Part shown: piece by piece, positions 22,653 to 33,634 of the stretch
Numbering within the stretch: the first letter of the stretch is position 1
Layout: every line of letters begins with the position of its first letter
Assembly (NCBI GenBank): GCA_905250115.1
Contig: CAJNOI010000344.1
Coordinates: forward strand, 1-64,000
Direction: 5' to 3'
Origin: Adineta steineri
Taxonomy: Eukaryota; Rotifera; Eurotatoria; Adinetida; Adinetidae
Length of the DNA: 64,000 nucleotides
The notes under the pieces: model-generated
The model's input: only the letters and a program-made list of their open reading frames with translations
Told to the model about the DNA's origin: nothing
The model's database searches: none
Position numbers and translations under genes: made by a program

Positions 22653-23540
22653 TTACGAAGCAGTGCGCGAAATAGATTCATGAGTGTGTTCCCAAAGCTT
22701 TTGTAGCATTTCTTCATTTGCTACTGTTTTGTTTGTGATAGTTTCTCCTTTTTCATCCATGTACATATAGCCTTTCTCTGCCTTTAATATACCATGTATC
22801 ATAAATTCGGCACACTCGTCCGGACTGACAGCCACACGTGTGATTGCTATCATCGCTTTCATAGGTAGTCGAATATAAAAGGGTAAATTATCACCAATAG
22901 GAGTTTTAACAAAACCTGGATATGCATGTATAAAACTGACATTGCTATTTTCTGGTTGTGAAGCAAGATATTGAATGATAAGATCATTAAATGCGAAGGC
23001 ATGATTAATCGCTACTAAAAAAGAACATTTAGTCTCGAGTCCCATATTATTCCAGTTGATTTTTGATGGATCACCTTTTTTACTATTCAAGACAGATATA
23101 ACTTTACCACCAAGTGGAGATGCTCGAAGTAATGGAAGAAGTTCTTCGATGAATAAAACTCGACCATAGTAATTTAAAGCTAATGCATAATTAATATTTT
23201 CTTTGGTTCGTGCAAAAGCATCCATTGATATTACGCCTTGAGACAGAACAAGGATGTCAACTGCTTTGATTTTCTTTGTAATTGTTCGAATTTCAGACAT
23301 CAATGAAACATCGGCACGAATGAAACTTCCATTGGAACCTAATTGAGATAATATTTCATTGGCAGCAGACTCATTACGTCCAATAATTGTCACATGGGCG
23401 GCTGGACAAAGTCGATTGATGGTAAGAGCAAATCCACGACCAATACCTGACGTACCACCAACTATAACGACATGTGGTGGTGATTGTAAAGAAGATAAAA
23501 TTTGTGCGTTCGAGGCAGCAACATCATGTACAGCAGCCAT
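22653..23540 (-). CDS. short-chain dehydrogenase/reductase (SDR)
   Basis: An intronless protein of 295 aa. The Rossmann nucleotide-binding motif is GGTSGIGRG at residues 28-36. Further SDR marks are a VTIIGRNESAANEI strand and basic turn suggesting NADP(H) preference, DVSLMSEI, and DILVLSQGVI, which stands in place of NNAG. Then come the ALNYYGRVLFIEELLPLL helix and VSFIHAYPGFVKTPIG, the PG motif after the active site. The usual YxxxK is not visible: the aligned segment reads CSFLVAINHAFAFND, without Tyr or Lys. It may therefore be a noncanonical or inactive member of the retinol-dehydrogenase-like group. The substrate is unknown. Confidence 0.85.
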   Translation of the reverse strand: MAAVHDVAASNAQILSSLQSPPHVVIVGGTSGIGRGFALTINRLCPAAHVTIIGRNESAANEILSQLGSNGSFIRADVSLMSEIRTITKKIKAVDILVLSQGVISMDAFARTKENINYALALNYYGRVLFIEELLPLLRASPLGGKVISVLNSKKGDPSKINWNNMGLETKCSFLVAINHAFAFNDLIIQYLASQPENSNVSFIHAYPGFVKTPIGDNLPFYIRLPMKAMIAITRVAVSPDECAEFMIHGILKAEKGYMYMDEKGETITNKTVANEEMLQKLWEHTHESISRTAS

Positions 23541-23737
23541 GTTATGACAAATAGTTTCTAATTTTATTAATCGAAATCAACGACTGAATATCTAAAATAA
23601 TGTTTAAATAAATCATTTTTCTTAAATAATTGCAAAAAAAAACGTGTTGATTGTAAGTGTAAAGAGGAATAAATGTCTTGTTTTTACATCGTAAGACAGA
23701 ACAGGAAAAAAAACATGACAACGCGAGAACTATACGC

Positions 23738-24872
23738 TAGTGGCGTAACCAGGGGGGGGCCAGATGGGGCTTAGCCCCATCACCGAGCGTTTAAGCCCCA
23801 TCACCCGGATTTTGTGGAACTCACGTAAATTTTTGAAGAAAATCATGAGTGTACGTTTTACGTTCAAGTTTCCCAGCTCCCTCCCCCTTCCCCCCCCCCC
23901 CCTCAAATTCAATAAAAATACGCAAAAATCATTAAAAATAGCTATAAATTGCTAAAATTTTAATAAAAATACTGAAAAAGCGTTAAAAATAGCTGTAAAT
24001 TGCGGGATTTTCTATAAAATATAAGCAAAATGGTTAAATACAGCTATAAATTAGTAGAATTTTAATAAAAATAAGCAAAAATAGTTAAAAATAGCCATAA
24101 ATTACTACAAATTTAATAAGAAAAGATAACGAAAATGGCTATAAATTGCGGGAATTTTTATGAAAATAATGACAAATCGTTAAAAATAGCTATATACTGC
24201 CGCAAATTTAATATAAATAACCAAAAATTGTCAAAAATAGCTATAAATTAACTAAATTTGAGCAAAAAAAGAAGACAAAGCGCTTAAACATGATCAGATA
24301 TTTTGATGCGAATATACGTGAGTTCCACATTTTTAGCCCCAATGGGGCTGCGCTGATAAGCTTTTTTAGTTACTAAACTTGACAATCAAAAAATCCAAAA
24401 GACTAGGCAGTTCTGAGCAGAGCTGAGCAACTCAGCAGAAAAAAGTGAATTAATTCAATTCAATTCGCGAAAAAAACTTTTGAATTAATTCAACTCAATT
24501 GAGTTGCTCAGCTCTGATAGATATAGGTAAATGCACATGTGATTCATTAACTAGATATGAAAGATGTAGACAGAAATTACAAAATAAATCGAAACAAGGA
24601 CTAGATATTTGATTACTTTTATTATTTGAATTTTGTTTTCTGAAAAATAATTTTCGATTCTTTTTGAGTTAATTTCGATTCAATCACTACTCTTTGAAAC
24701 TTTTTTCAATTGAATTGAATTCAGTCATACTAAATAGTCGTACTCAATTGAATTCAACTAGGTTAATGAATGGGATTGAGTTACATTGAGTTCGTCATTT
24801 TTCGAACTGAGTTGTCCATTTCTGATTTTGGGGCTGAGCCCCATCACCCTTAAATTTCTGGTTACGCCACTA
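23738..24872. mobile_element. non-autonomous hAT-like DNA transposon
   Basis: Terminal inverted repeats TAGTGGCGTAACCAG at 23738 and CTGGTTACGCCACTA at the right end. They are flanked by a perfect 8-bp target duplication CTATACGC (23730..23737 and 24873..24880). The 8-bp duplication and the AGTGGCGTAACCAGGGGGG end are characteristic of hAT elements. Subterminal blocks GATGGGGCTTAGCCCCATC and GGGGCTGAGCCCCATCACC are self-complementary. The interior has no transposase frame. It consists of a tandem repeat (23922..24263) and a stretch rich in AATTCAATT. Length 1135 bp. Confidence 0.85.
23922..24263. repeat. about seven degenerate 51-bp tandem repeats inside the hAT-like element
   Basis: Each unit contains AAAAATAGCTATAAATTGC followed by a variable AATTTTAATAAAAATA stretch. 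Seven units can be followed by eye, with 10-25% divergence. Confidence 0.65.
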
Positions 24873-25222
24873 CTATACGCCACGGAATAATAAGCGACCT
24901 TCTGCGCTTTTTATTTTTCTTCATACGTCTCTGTACTCGACCATACTTTTTGTCGCCTCTTCATACCCGTTCGTACTTCTCCGTACTTTTTTACTGTATT
25001 CATAATAGCACCTATTCACTCGAACGTTTCATCAAATAGCTGACGATCAATGACATCTACTTTTTAGTATTTATTTCAAATTTTTTGTTGATGATTATTG
25101 TTGAAAGATTTCCAATCTTATTTAAATCTGTTTCATATATGGAAAACATTTCAATAGTTAAATGAAAATAATTATTCTTCGGCATCTATTGTATTTTCGT
25201 TCGGAAATTTTCATAGTATTAG

Positions 25223-25320
25223 CGGTGAGTATGAGGGTAAATGGGTGGGTGTGGGCGTGGGTGGATGGGTTTGAGTAGTTTATTATAGTTTCACATCTAC
25301 ACCCACACCCATCCATCCTA
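25223..25320. repeat. telomere-like palindromic element, copy 7
   Basis: The left arm is GGTGGGTGTGGGCGTGGGTG and the right arm CTACACCCACACCCATCC. It lies 60 bp before the start of the F-box-like gene. Confidence 0.65.
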
Positions 25321-25379
25321 GGATTTTTCTTCATAGTGGTGTGTATCATATATTCGTTTTTTAAAATTTTCACTCAGTA

Positions 25380-26530
25380 ATGACAACAAATAAGATGATA
25401 TTAGAATCATTATCCAATGAGTTATTTATTGAATTATTTGATGTAGTCGACCTCTTTCGTTCTTTTTGTGGTCTGAATACTCGTTTTAATTCTTTACTAT
25501 TAATTCATTTTCGAGATTGTCGAGTCGATTTTCGTTCAATATTCAAAGAAGATTTCAATCGTTTCTGTCGAACATATCTTCCATTTATAATGAATCAAAC
25601 AATTTATCTTCGACTCTCCGATAATGAAGACACACCATATCAATGTGCTCATTTTCAATCTGCAGGTTTCACATTTGGTCAGTTCGATAATCTTCGTTAT
25701 TTAACATTGGAAAATGTTAGTTCGGATTCAAAGATTGACCAATTTTTCTTTTCCGATTTATATCATCTTCGTAATTCGACACATCAGAAATTTATTAATT
25801 GTCGACTGCATGGCATTTCCTCCGATGATTTTCAAGGTGTAATTGATCAAATTTGGAATTTACCAAAATTGACACATTGCTATTTTGATTTCTGCTTTCG
25901 TAGTAGAAGTCATTTTTGTATTCCTACTTCCGTATCAACATCGTTGCAATACTTAACAATTCTTGGGAATTGGTGGTATTCAAATAAATTTGTCGATTTA
26001 TTAAAGAAGACACCACATTTACGAACATTGCCGTATCATTGAAAACCTTTCGGATAGATGAGATACCTTTTCTTTATCAATTTCTTCCATCGCCCAAGAA
26101 TCTATCTGTTAAAAGACTTATTCTATATAAAGTAAATACACAACGTCTAATGATTAATTTATTACAATTATTACTCAATGTTAGTCATCTGAAAGTTGAA
26201 ATATTCTCTATAAAGTTAGATGGAAGTCAATGGGAACAAATCATTGTTAATTATCTACCGCAATTGAAAGTTTTCCAAATGAAGATGAATATCGATCTTT
26301 GTCCTTCAACTGATAATCAGAGAAATGAAGAAAAAATCGATCAATTTCTCGCGACATATCGTACACCATTGTGGATCGAACATCATCAATGGTTTATTCG
26401 ATGTCATTGGGGATTATGGATGGAGAATATTATGATATGTGTTTATTCGTTACCTTATAAATTTGGTGATTCTCTTATTTACGAGGATCAATTATTGGAT
26501 AAAACAAAATCAACTTGCCCAGATGTATAA
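25380..26530 (+). CDS. F-box-like/LRR protein with a one-base frameshift
   Basis: The 5' frame (25380 to about 26030) begins MTTNKMILESLSNELFIELF, an F-box-like segment (LxSLxNELxxxxF, then LFRSFCGLNTRFNSLL). It continues into irregular LRR-like strands (NLRYLTLENVSS, LTHCYFDFC, LQYLTILGNWW). Reading moves to the +1 frame at about 26027 (HLRTL then AVSLKTFRIDEIP), and the rest runs to 26530 with more leucine-rich strands. A single missing G in ttgccgta would explain the break. F-box proteins recruit substrates to SCF ubiquitin ligases; this is a family inference. The gene is either a young pseudogene or carries an assembly indel. Confidence 0.65.
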
Positions 26531-27243
26531 ACCAATTGTTTTTCAATCATGATTCTGTGTCTGATAAACTATTAAATAGAATTTAGAATTCATTTATTGT
26601 AAAATAAAATATTTTCTTAGTTGTGAAAAAAATCAATCGATAGAGTTTTTCATTGCTCTATTTGAATTGCTCAGATCAATAAAAATTATCCAATTCTCTT
26701 TTAAAACCAGAAAAAATAATTATTAGATTTAATCGAATATTAAAGATTATCGTCAAGGGTAGGTGTGAGTGTGAGTTGGGATTGTGCACAGCCGTTCAAA
26801 CGTTAGTTTTTTATAGGTATACACCACATTGCTACTGTTTAATATTTGAAATCAAACTATTATCTAAAGAATGAATAAGACATTTTTTTTCTTCTGAACA
26901 GTTTAATTCGATGACATTCTAATGACTATCATTTTATCATCAATAGATACGCCAGCAATAAACCTTATGTAAATGATATGAACACTATGAATCTTTACCA
27001 TAAATAAAAATAAATGAATTTGCAGAATATTAGCATATAATGACAACTCGCAGTACAGAGAATTGATTCGTATCAACATTTTTCATAAGATTAGAAGATC
27101 ATGAGTAAAAAAGAAGACGTTTTTTAAATTAAATGTTAAAACTATGCAAAATAAGCAAAATTCATAAGTAATAAAATAAAAAAAGATTTTGAGATATGTT
27201 TCTTATACTAATATTAATGAACGATAGTTCGCTTTGGTAACAT
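26531..27243. other. intergenic, a half palindromic repeat only
   Basis: No gene seen. A single GGGTAGGTGTGAGTGTGAG arm without a partner lies at about 26753..26780. Confidence 0.45.
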
Positions 27244-29626
27244 TTATATGTCCAAGTTTAGCTCCAGATGATTTTTCTGTATATCTCGGAGACGTTGTTC
27301 AGTGTTATCAAGGATTGTATTATCGGCCAGGTTTAGTATGAGGAGTGTCTACGTGAAACAATCAATGAAAGTTAGCATAAGAAAAATGAGAAACAAAATG
27401 TTGCTTTGTTTTCTTGTAAGAGATCGATGAAATATTCTCCTCCTTGACTATAGATAGCATTGTTATAAAGACTCAATTTGGTAAGTGTCTATATGAAATA
27501 ATTCGTTTATGATACAATAAAAAAATCAGAAGAAAATATTACTTTGTTTTTCTTGAGAGCATTAGCAAGATAGTATGCTCCTTCTGTGCGAATACTATTC
27601 GATCGAAGATCCAGTGTAATAAGTGTCTATGTGAAAAAATGTGTAAATGATAGAGTAAGAAAATAAAGAAATAATGTTACTTTATTCTCTTGTAAAAAAC
27701 TAGCAATATATTGTGCTCCTTCGTTTTCGATCGAATTCCAGCTAAAAATCAGTGTGGTCAATGTCTACGTGAAATAATTTATCAATGATAGAATAATAAA
27801 ATGCAAAAAGAGTGTTACTTTGTTTTCTTTGAGAGCATTGGAAAGATAGAATGCTCCTTGTGAACCGATCCTACTGTTAGCAACATCCAGTGTGATGAGT
27901 GTCTATGTATAATGATAAGCAAATAATAAGATAAGAAAAAAAGAAGAATGTTACTTCGTTCTCTTGTAGTAAACTGGCAATATGTTGTGCTCCTTGCTCA
28001 CCGATATAATTCCTGCTAAGATTCAGTACGGTAAGTGTTTATACGAAATAATCAGCCATTAATAGAATAAAATTCAAGAAATGATGTTACCTTGTTTTTT
28101 TTGAGAGCAGTAGCAAGATAGTATGCTCCTTCTGAGCTGATCTCATTCGCTTGAAGATTCAGTGTAATAAGTGTCTATGTGAAAAAATTAGCAAGTGACA
28201 GACTAAGAAAATAAAGAAATAATGTTACTTTGTTCTCTTGTAAAAAACTAGCAATATATTGTACTCCTTGATTATTGATCTGATTCCATCCAAGGATCAG
28301 TGTGGTCAATGTCTATGTGAAATAATTTATCAATGATAGAATAGCAAAATGCAGAAAGAATATTACTTTGTTTTTTACTAGAATACTAGCAACATATATT
28401 GCTCCATCATCGCGAATTTCATTCGATCCGATATTCAGTGTGGTGAGTGTCTATATGAAATAATGAGTCAATGATCTAATAAGACAAGTGAAGGAAAAAT
28501 GTTACTTTGTTTTTCTCTAAGGCAGTGGCAAGATATTTTATTCCTTCACCATCAATCTTATTGTTCCCGAGGTTCAGTGTAGTAAGTGTCTATGTGAAAT
28601 AATGAATAAGTGATGGAATAAAGGAAACAAGAAAAGAATATTACGTTGTTTCTTTTGAGAGCATTGGTAAGATATTCTATTCCTTCACCATCAATTCCAT
28701 TGTACCTGAGATTCAGTGTAGTGAGTGTCTATGTAAAATAATGAGTGATCGCTAGAATACAAATATGAGAGAAATACGTTACTTTGTTATCTTGTAGGAC
28801 GTTGGCTAAATGTTGTGCTTCTTGATCAGTAATACAACGTTGTTCGAGATCCAATGTAGTGGTGTTCTATACGAAGTAAAAGAAAGTTCAAATGATGAAA
28901 AGACTTATAATTCAATCTTCAAACCCTACAGGTTGTTCGAATGTAGTCCTATATATAACAGTTAACAGATAATTATCTTTGATAGAGTTGTATTCGTACA
29001 AATCATTATGATGAATCAAAAAAGTACTGAGGATACATATTCAACAAAAGTGATCATTATATTAGAATGACATAAGTCATGCATAAACCTGTTGCATGTA
29101 AAAGAATTATTGAGGAAATTGACCGATATTATCTTTAATTTCAACTGAAGAAAAATAACAATATTTAGTGAACACGAAGAAATGGTCAGATAAATTAGTT
29201 CTTTATTTTTTTACTTAGATCGATACGCTGCTGAAATGGAAACGAACATCAAGTGGAAATGATTAAAGTATTAATACATAAACAGAAAGGAAAGAAAAAC
29301 TACTTTTACCCTGGAAGATATTTGTCCACTAGAAATAATAATTTTTCTCATCGATTAAAAATTTATACATTGTTGAATTTATAAAAAAATATTCTGCATA
29401 TTTCTTTTTATCTAATAATGATCGTGATGAATATTTTGAAAATCAATGATTAAAAAATAGAGAAAAACTGTACCTGACATCGATGATATGTATCGACAAT
29501 TCGATTAAAGCGTATACAAACATTACGCATTGAGCATATAATAGTTGATATGTCCAAATTATCCAAAACTCGGTATGTAAGCTCTACCGGTAGTGTAAGT
29601 AAATAAGAGATAATTTTGTCAGACAT
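27244..29626 (-). CDS. F-box protein with eleven exon-encoded ribonuclease-inhibitor-type LRRs
   Basis: Exon 1 (29626..29474) encodes 51 aa with an F-box (LTLPVELTYRVLDNLDIST, then NVCIRFNRIVDTY). Three small exons (29328..29310, 29230..29215, 28948..28930) join in phase to the repeats. Eleven exons of exactly 84 nt follow: 28866-28783, 28728-28645, 28589-28506, 28450-28367, 28312-28229, 28174-28091, 28038-27955, 27902-27819, 27764-27681, 27626-27543, 27488-27405. Each encodes one 28-aa LRR (pattern TLTxLxLxxNxIxxxGAxxLAxxLxENK) with phase-0 ends and 52-56 bp introns. The last exon (27348..27244) ends LELNLDI. The total is 411 aa. A curved LRR array would bind a protein for ubiquitination (inferred). 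Oddities: the acceptor before exon 28038-27955 reads AA instead of AG, and exon 27488-27405 is followed by GC rather than GT. Confidence 0.75.
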
Positions 29627-30619
29627 TAGTACAAGTTGTTATTGTGTGTATTATGTTAAAACGTGTGTTGGTTATATAGTATGAGAAAGAAAGATAAGAA
29701 AAGTTTAACGAAAAAAATAAAAATAATCCAAGCACGTGTATCACATATGAATGTGGAAAAGAAAGAAAACAACAACGATAGTTAAGTGAAAGGTATATAA
29801 TCACTACTAAATATTTTCATCTTATCTACTTCGTATTCTATTATTACCAGTACATAATGAATATTAAATAAAATAAAATAAAAATGAGTGTATTAAAATA
29901 TTATTTTAATTTGGAACATAATAAAAAAATATATATAACATTGACAAACAGAAAATCTTGGTCAATTATTTTATTTTGAAGTGGATGTGTTTATGATCTT
30001 TGACCTAAACTCACAGACACACAAATTATTTTTTTTCATATGACCCTCACTACAGTCGAGGGAACGAGGAAATACAGAATATTGTTTTATTTCAGTCTGA
30101 TATATTTCATTTGTTACATAGACATTCATCAATTTGAAAAATTCGCAGCATATCTCAGTATGATCAATATTTAACGTTTAAGAAATGTGATTTTTTTGTT
30201 TATGCTGATGATTGATGATGATGATAGAGGAGAAGATCTTTGTAGTTTTTGATAGAACAGTTAGTTGTCGTCTCGTTGAAAGATATGAAACTCTAAATGT
30301 TGATTATGAAGAACTTTTTCATATTTGTGTTTTTTATCTTCAATAGAAAATTTCGTTTGATTGAGGGTGTGAGTGTGGGGTGAGTTTGGCGTCTGTCACC
30401 TTAACTCACACTCACACTCTGTTCCCAATCTTTTGGACAATGAAGTTGATTTACTAGAAAAAAACACAAGTATTTCTTACTTTAATCTTGTCTATTTCAT
30501 TAATTAACATTTAAATCAGATTGAACGCTTTTATTTTACATATACTACTCTAGTGAACTTTAAATAATCATTTTTAAAAACTTACCAAGCATTCTGATTT
30601 TGCCAATGATTGATGGAAA
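29627..30619. other. intergenic with one palindromic repeat
   Basis: AT-rich, no gene seen. It contains one telomere-like element at 30361..30420. Confidence 0.45.
30361..30420. repeat. telomere-like palindromic element, copy 8
   Basis: The left arm is TTGAGGGTGTGAGTGTGGGG and the right arm CTTAACTCACACTCACACTC. The spacer is about 15 bp. Confidence 0.7.
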
Positions 30620-31256
30620 TTAATATTGTAATGATGTAATATCATCAAGCTCAACATTTTGTAAATCAGTAGGCAAAGCACATGCTGGTGGTTGAAAATT
30701 TTTGAAGAGACTGGAAATCGATGAATAATTACATATTTTAATAGAGAACAACATTGATCTAATAATGGATGAAAGATCAGGTGGGTTAGTACCCAGTCTA
30801 CTGGAACTGGTGCATGTCTAATAATGATTAATCTATTTTAAGATGCTTGTATATATATATATATAAAAGAAAAAAAAGAATGAATTTATCGAAGGTATAG
30901 AGTTAAAGATATAAGAGTTTGAAAGAGAATAACGGATCGATGACAGTAGTGAAAGCTAATCAACGAATGGCAGGTTTTGTTGCTTTAGAAGATTACATAT
31001 AATTCGATATGGTGTGGATAAAATGATTAATAATAGGGGTGAAAGAAAAACTCGAGAACGAATGAGAAAGAAAAATCCAATACATAAGGCTGCGTAGAAT
31101 ATTTTTACCGGCAACAGGAGGGGTGGGTGTGGCTGTTTTCTATTGCAGATATTCCCACATCCACAACCAAAACCGTACCCACCTTAATCTGTCTTTATCA
31201 ATCGAATTTGGTAAACGTAAATCACGTCCGATGATTTTTCCACTGAAAGTTGTCAT
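30620..31256 (-). pseudogene. possible gene remnant interrupted by a palindromic repeat
   Basis: The minus strand at 31256 reads ATG then MTTFSGKIIGRDLRLPNSID and runs straight into a telomere-like element (31118..31184). Beyond it are a hydrophobic open stretch (CIGFFFLIRSRVFLS, near 31050) and two exon-like pieces. The last of these ends NVELDDITSLQY and stops at 30620. Splice signals are present but no single phase-consistent join was found. I do not recognise a family. It may be a gene broken by the insertion, or unrelated fragments. Confidence 0.3.
31118..31184. repeat. telomere-like palindromic element, copy 9
   Basis: The left arm is AGGGGTGGGTGTGGC and the right arm CCCACATCCACAACC...CCGTACCCACC. 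It interrupts the minus-strand open stretch described at 30620..31256. Confidence 0.6.
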
Positions 31257-31561
31257 TTCAAGCAAATAAATGTTAACACATATACAGGAAAGAAAGAGTA
31301 TTTATATTAATATTACAAAATTTTATCATCATCGCTTACAACATGTGTTGCAATAATATGAGTGAAGAATAGATGACATGCGCCTATGATAATAAAATTT
31401 TATCAAGAATTATTCCAATCATAGCTGCAACAGATGGTCGACTACGCGTGTATACGATTTAATATTTTTATAAATATTTACATGATAGACATGTTTTCCA
31501 TTGTTAATAAATATAAAAGCAAATGTCAAACATTGCATTTTCTGTTCAGAAAAAAAATCTG

Positions 31562-32156
31562 ATGTTGCTCAGTCGACTCCTCTATTTCTTAGTTATATTT
31601 TATTCATTTGAACGAATTGAGCATGCAGTCGGCATCAAAACATACTGTAAGATATAGTTTGTGCATTGTAAGACATTTTACTTTTTCTATCGATCATTAT
31701 TTTTCAAATAGATTGGGAATGTACTTTGGGTACACGTTTATGGACATGTTCCGGTAAATAGCTAACATAATAATCAGTCATAAATCAACTATAAAATATT
31801 TAGGGAGTAAAAGATGTGGAAATACATATGGATCTTGCATTGATGTGCCAAGTGAACCACTGGATACTAATGGGAGAACAATATTGATTGTGTTCGGAGT
31901 TATTACTTTTCTTGTTATTGTGGCGGGTATATTGTTTACTTATTATTATCGTCGTCGACAACGACGACAACAGCGAGCTGCAAGAGAATTTGGTTTTGTA
32001 TCTCGAATTGCTTTTCAGAATCCACAGCAACCGCCCTTTCAATCCTTAGAAGTTCTCAATTGCCGTACATTTATCAATTCAAGCAATGATATACCGCCGA
32101 CATATCAACAAGCTACTCAAAATAAGCATGGTAACATAGAACATGATTTGAAATAA
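31562..32156 (+). CDS. small type I membrane protein with Cys-rich ectodomain and PPxY tail
   Basis: Three exons, 31562..31646, 31712..31753 and 31804..32156, with phase-1 joins, giving 159 aa. A signal peptide (MLLSRLLYFLVIFYSF) is followed by a short Cys-rich ectodomain (YCYWECTLGTRLWTCSG, then RCGNTYGSC). One membrane segment follows (ILIVFGVITFLVIVAGILFT), then a basic stop-transfer run (YYRRRQRRQQR). The cytoplasmic tail carries NDIPPTYQQA, a PPxY motif that binds WW domains of Nedd4-type ligases. The architecture resembles Shisa, CYYR1 or WBP1-type adaptors, but the identity within that group is not certain. Function is inferred only: membrane-protein trafficking or ubiquitin recruitment. 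Confidence 0.7.
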
Positions 32157-32256
32157 TTCTTATGTTAAAAAACGAATTAAAATAAAATTCTCTTTGAATA
32201 TATAAACAGATCATCAAGTTCAAATTCTAGATAAGATGAAGATGCAGACATGGTTG

Positions 32257-32360
32257 ATGAGGGTACGAGATGGGATGGATGTGAATATGAGTGAAGAGAT
32301 GAGTATCATCTCGATCCTCACTCTGACATGTTCACGCACCAGCACACATCTCCATCCTCG
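32257..32360. repeat. telomere-like palindromic element, copy 10 (diverged)
   Basis: The left arm is GATGAGGGTACGAGATGGGAT and the right arm CAGCACACATCTCCATCCTC. The arms have drifted more than in most copies. Confidence 0.5.
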
Positions 32361-33634
32361 AACTTCTTCATCGATACTGTTATTCCTTCAACATACGCAC
32401 GTTGTATTGATTCAAGTTCGTGTGAGAGATGTTTCTAAGATATTTATGATTTGAAATTGTATTTGAAAATCATATCTATTGATTTCTGTGCAGGAATGTT
32501 GAAGATCGCAAAAACTCCCAATCATTTGAAATCTACAGCTGTAATCAATTAATTCGAATGTCCAGATTTATTCTCGAATATTGAAGACTTCATTATGAAG
32601 ACTATATACAAGAAACGCGAAAAATGATCTGATGCATCTAACTTCCAACAAATACTACTTAGAGAATAAAAGAAACTGTATCACTTCTATTTATTAGCCT
32701 CTGAAGCTGGATATCTGCGATCGAAATATTCATCAAGACTCTCATGTACATAATACTAGATTCTCAATGACTGTTGATTGAATATGAATGAAACTTTTTT
32801 CATCTCTATTGACGTATTGAAAGACTTGTTTTTGTGGGTGACAAAGGAAAAAGAAATCAAATCATACGTCCTGTTTTATCGATAGAAACTCAATATTTGA
32901 GCAAATAGGCTTTATAACGATGCCTGGATATGTCGCTTGCTATTGCGTCATACACATGAGCCAATAAAACGTTTTCCTTTTGCAAAAATCTTTATGATAT
33001 CAAAATCACGTACTTCCTCTCTCTTATTCGATAAACTGATATGAATAAATCATAAAATATTTACCGAATTAAAATACCAACTCTCTGACTCTCTCTTCTT
33101 CTCATTCACGTCTAACGAAAATTTTTGTCAGTCGATCGATTTGAAAGCAAGTCATCTGATTGTTTGAAAAATGCCCGAGAAATTCTCCGAACTTCTCGTG
33201 CCGGCAACCAGTGAACAAGCAAAGCCATCTTGAAGGTGGGTGTGGGTAATTTTCTCATTCATATCCACACCCACACCCTCAAGATATTTTAAATAATCTA
33301 GAATGAGAATCAGAATGAGGTTATGTTGTAGACAATAAAATAGAATGGACGAATTTAATATCCTATGTGCTTATGTTCCTAGGTTGGATTTTGAAAATGA
33401 GACAGATATTATTTGAAGGCAATGAAGCATGCAATTTGGCAAAGAATCACATGACGAATGTTTTGAAAAATAAATATATTTTTTTTGATGATAGAATGTT
33501 CCATTTTTGGATAGAACACTTTATGATAACTACATTTAGCTAAATGAAACATGCAGACAACAAAAAGATACAATATATTGACAGAAAAGGAGCAGTTTGA
33601 ATAAAATAATATATATCATAAATTTCATTTGTGT
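32361..33634. other. intergenic with one palindromic repeat
   Basis: No gene seen. It holds a well-preserved telomere-like element at 33227..33285. Confidence 0.45.
33227..33285. repeat. telomere-like palindromic element, copy 11 (best-preserved minimal copy)
   Basis: The left end is ATCTTGAAGGTGGGTGTGGG and the right end CCCACACCCTCAAGAT. It is 59 bp with a short spacer (TAATTTTCTCATTCATAT). Both terminal signatures are present, so this copy best defines the element. Confidence 0.85.
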
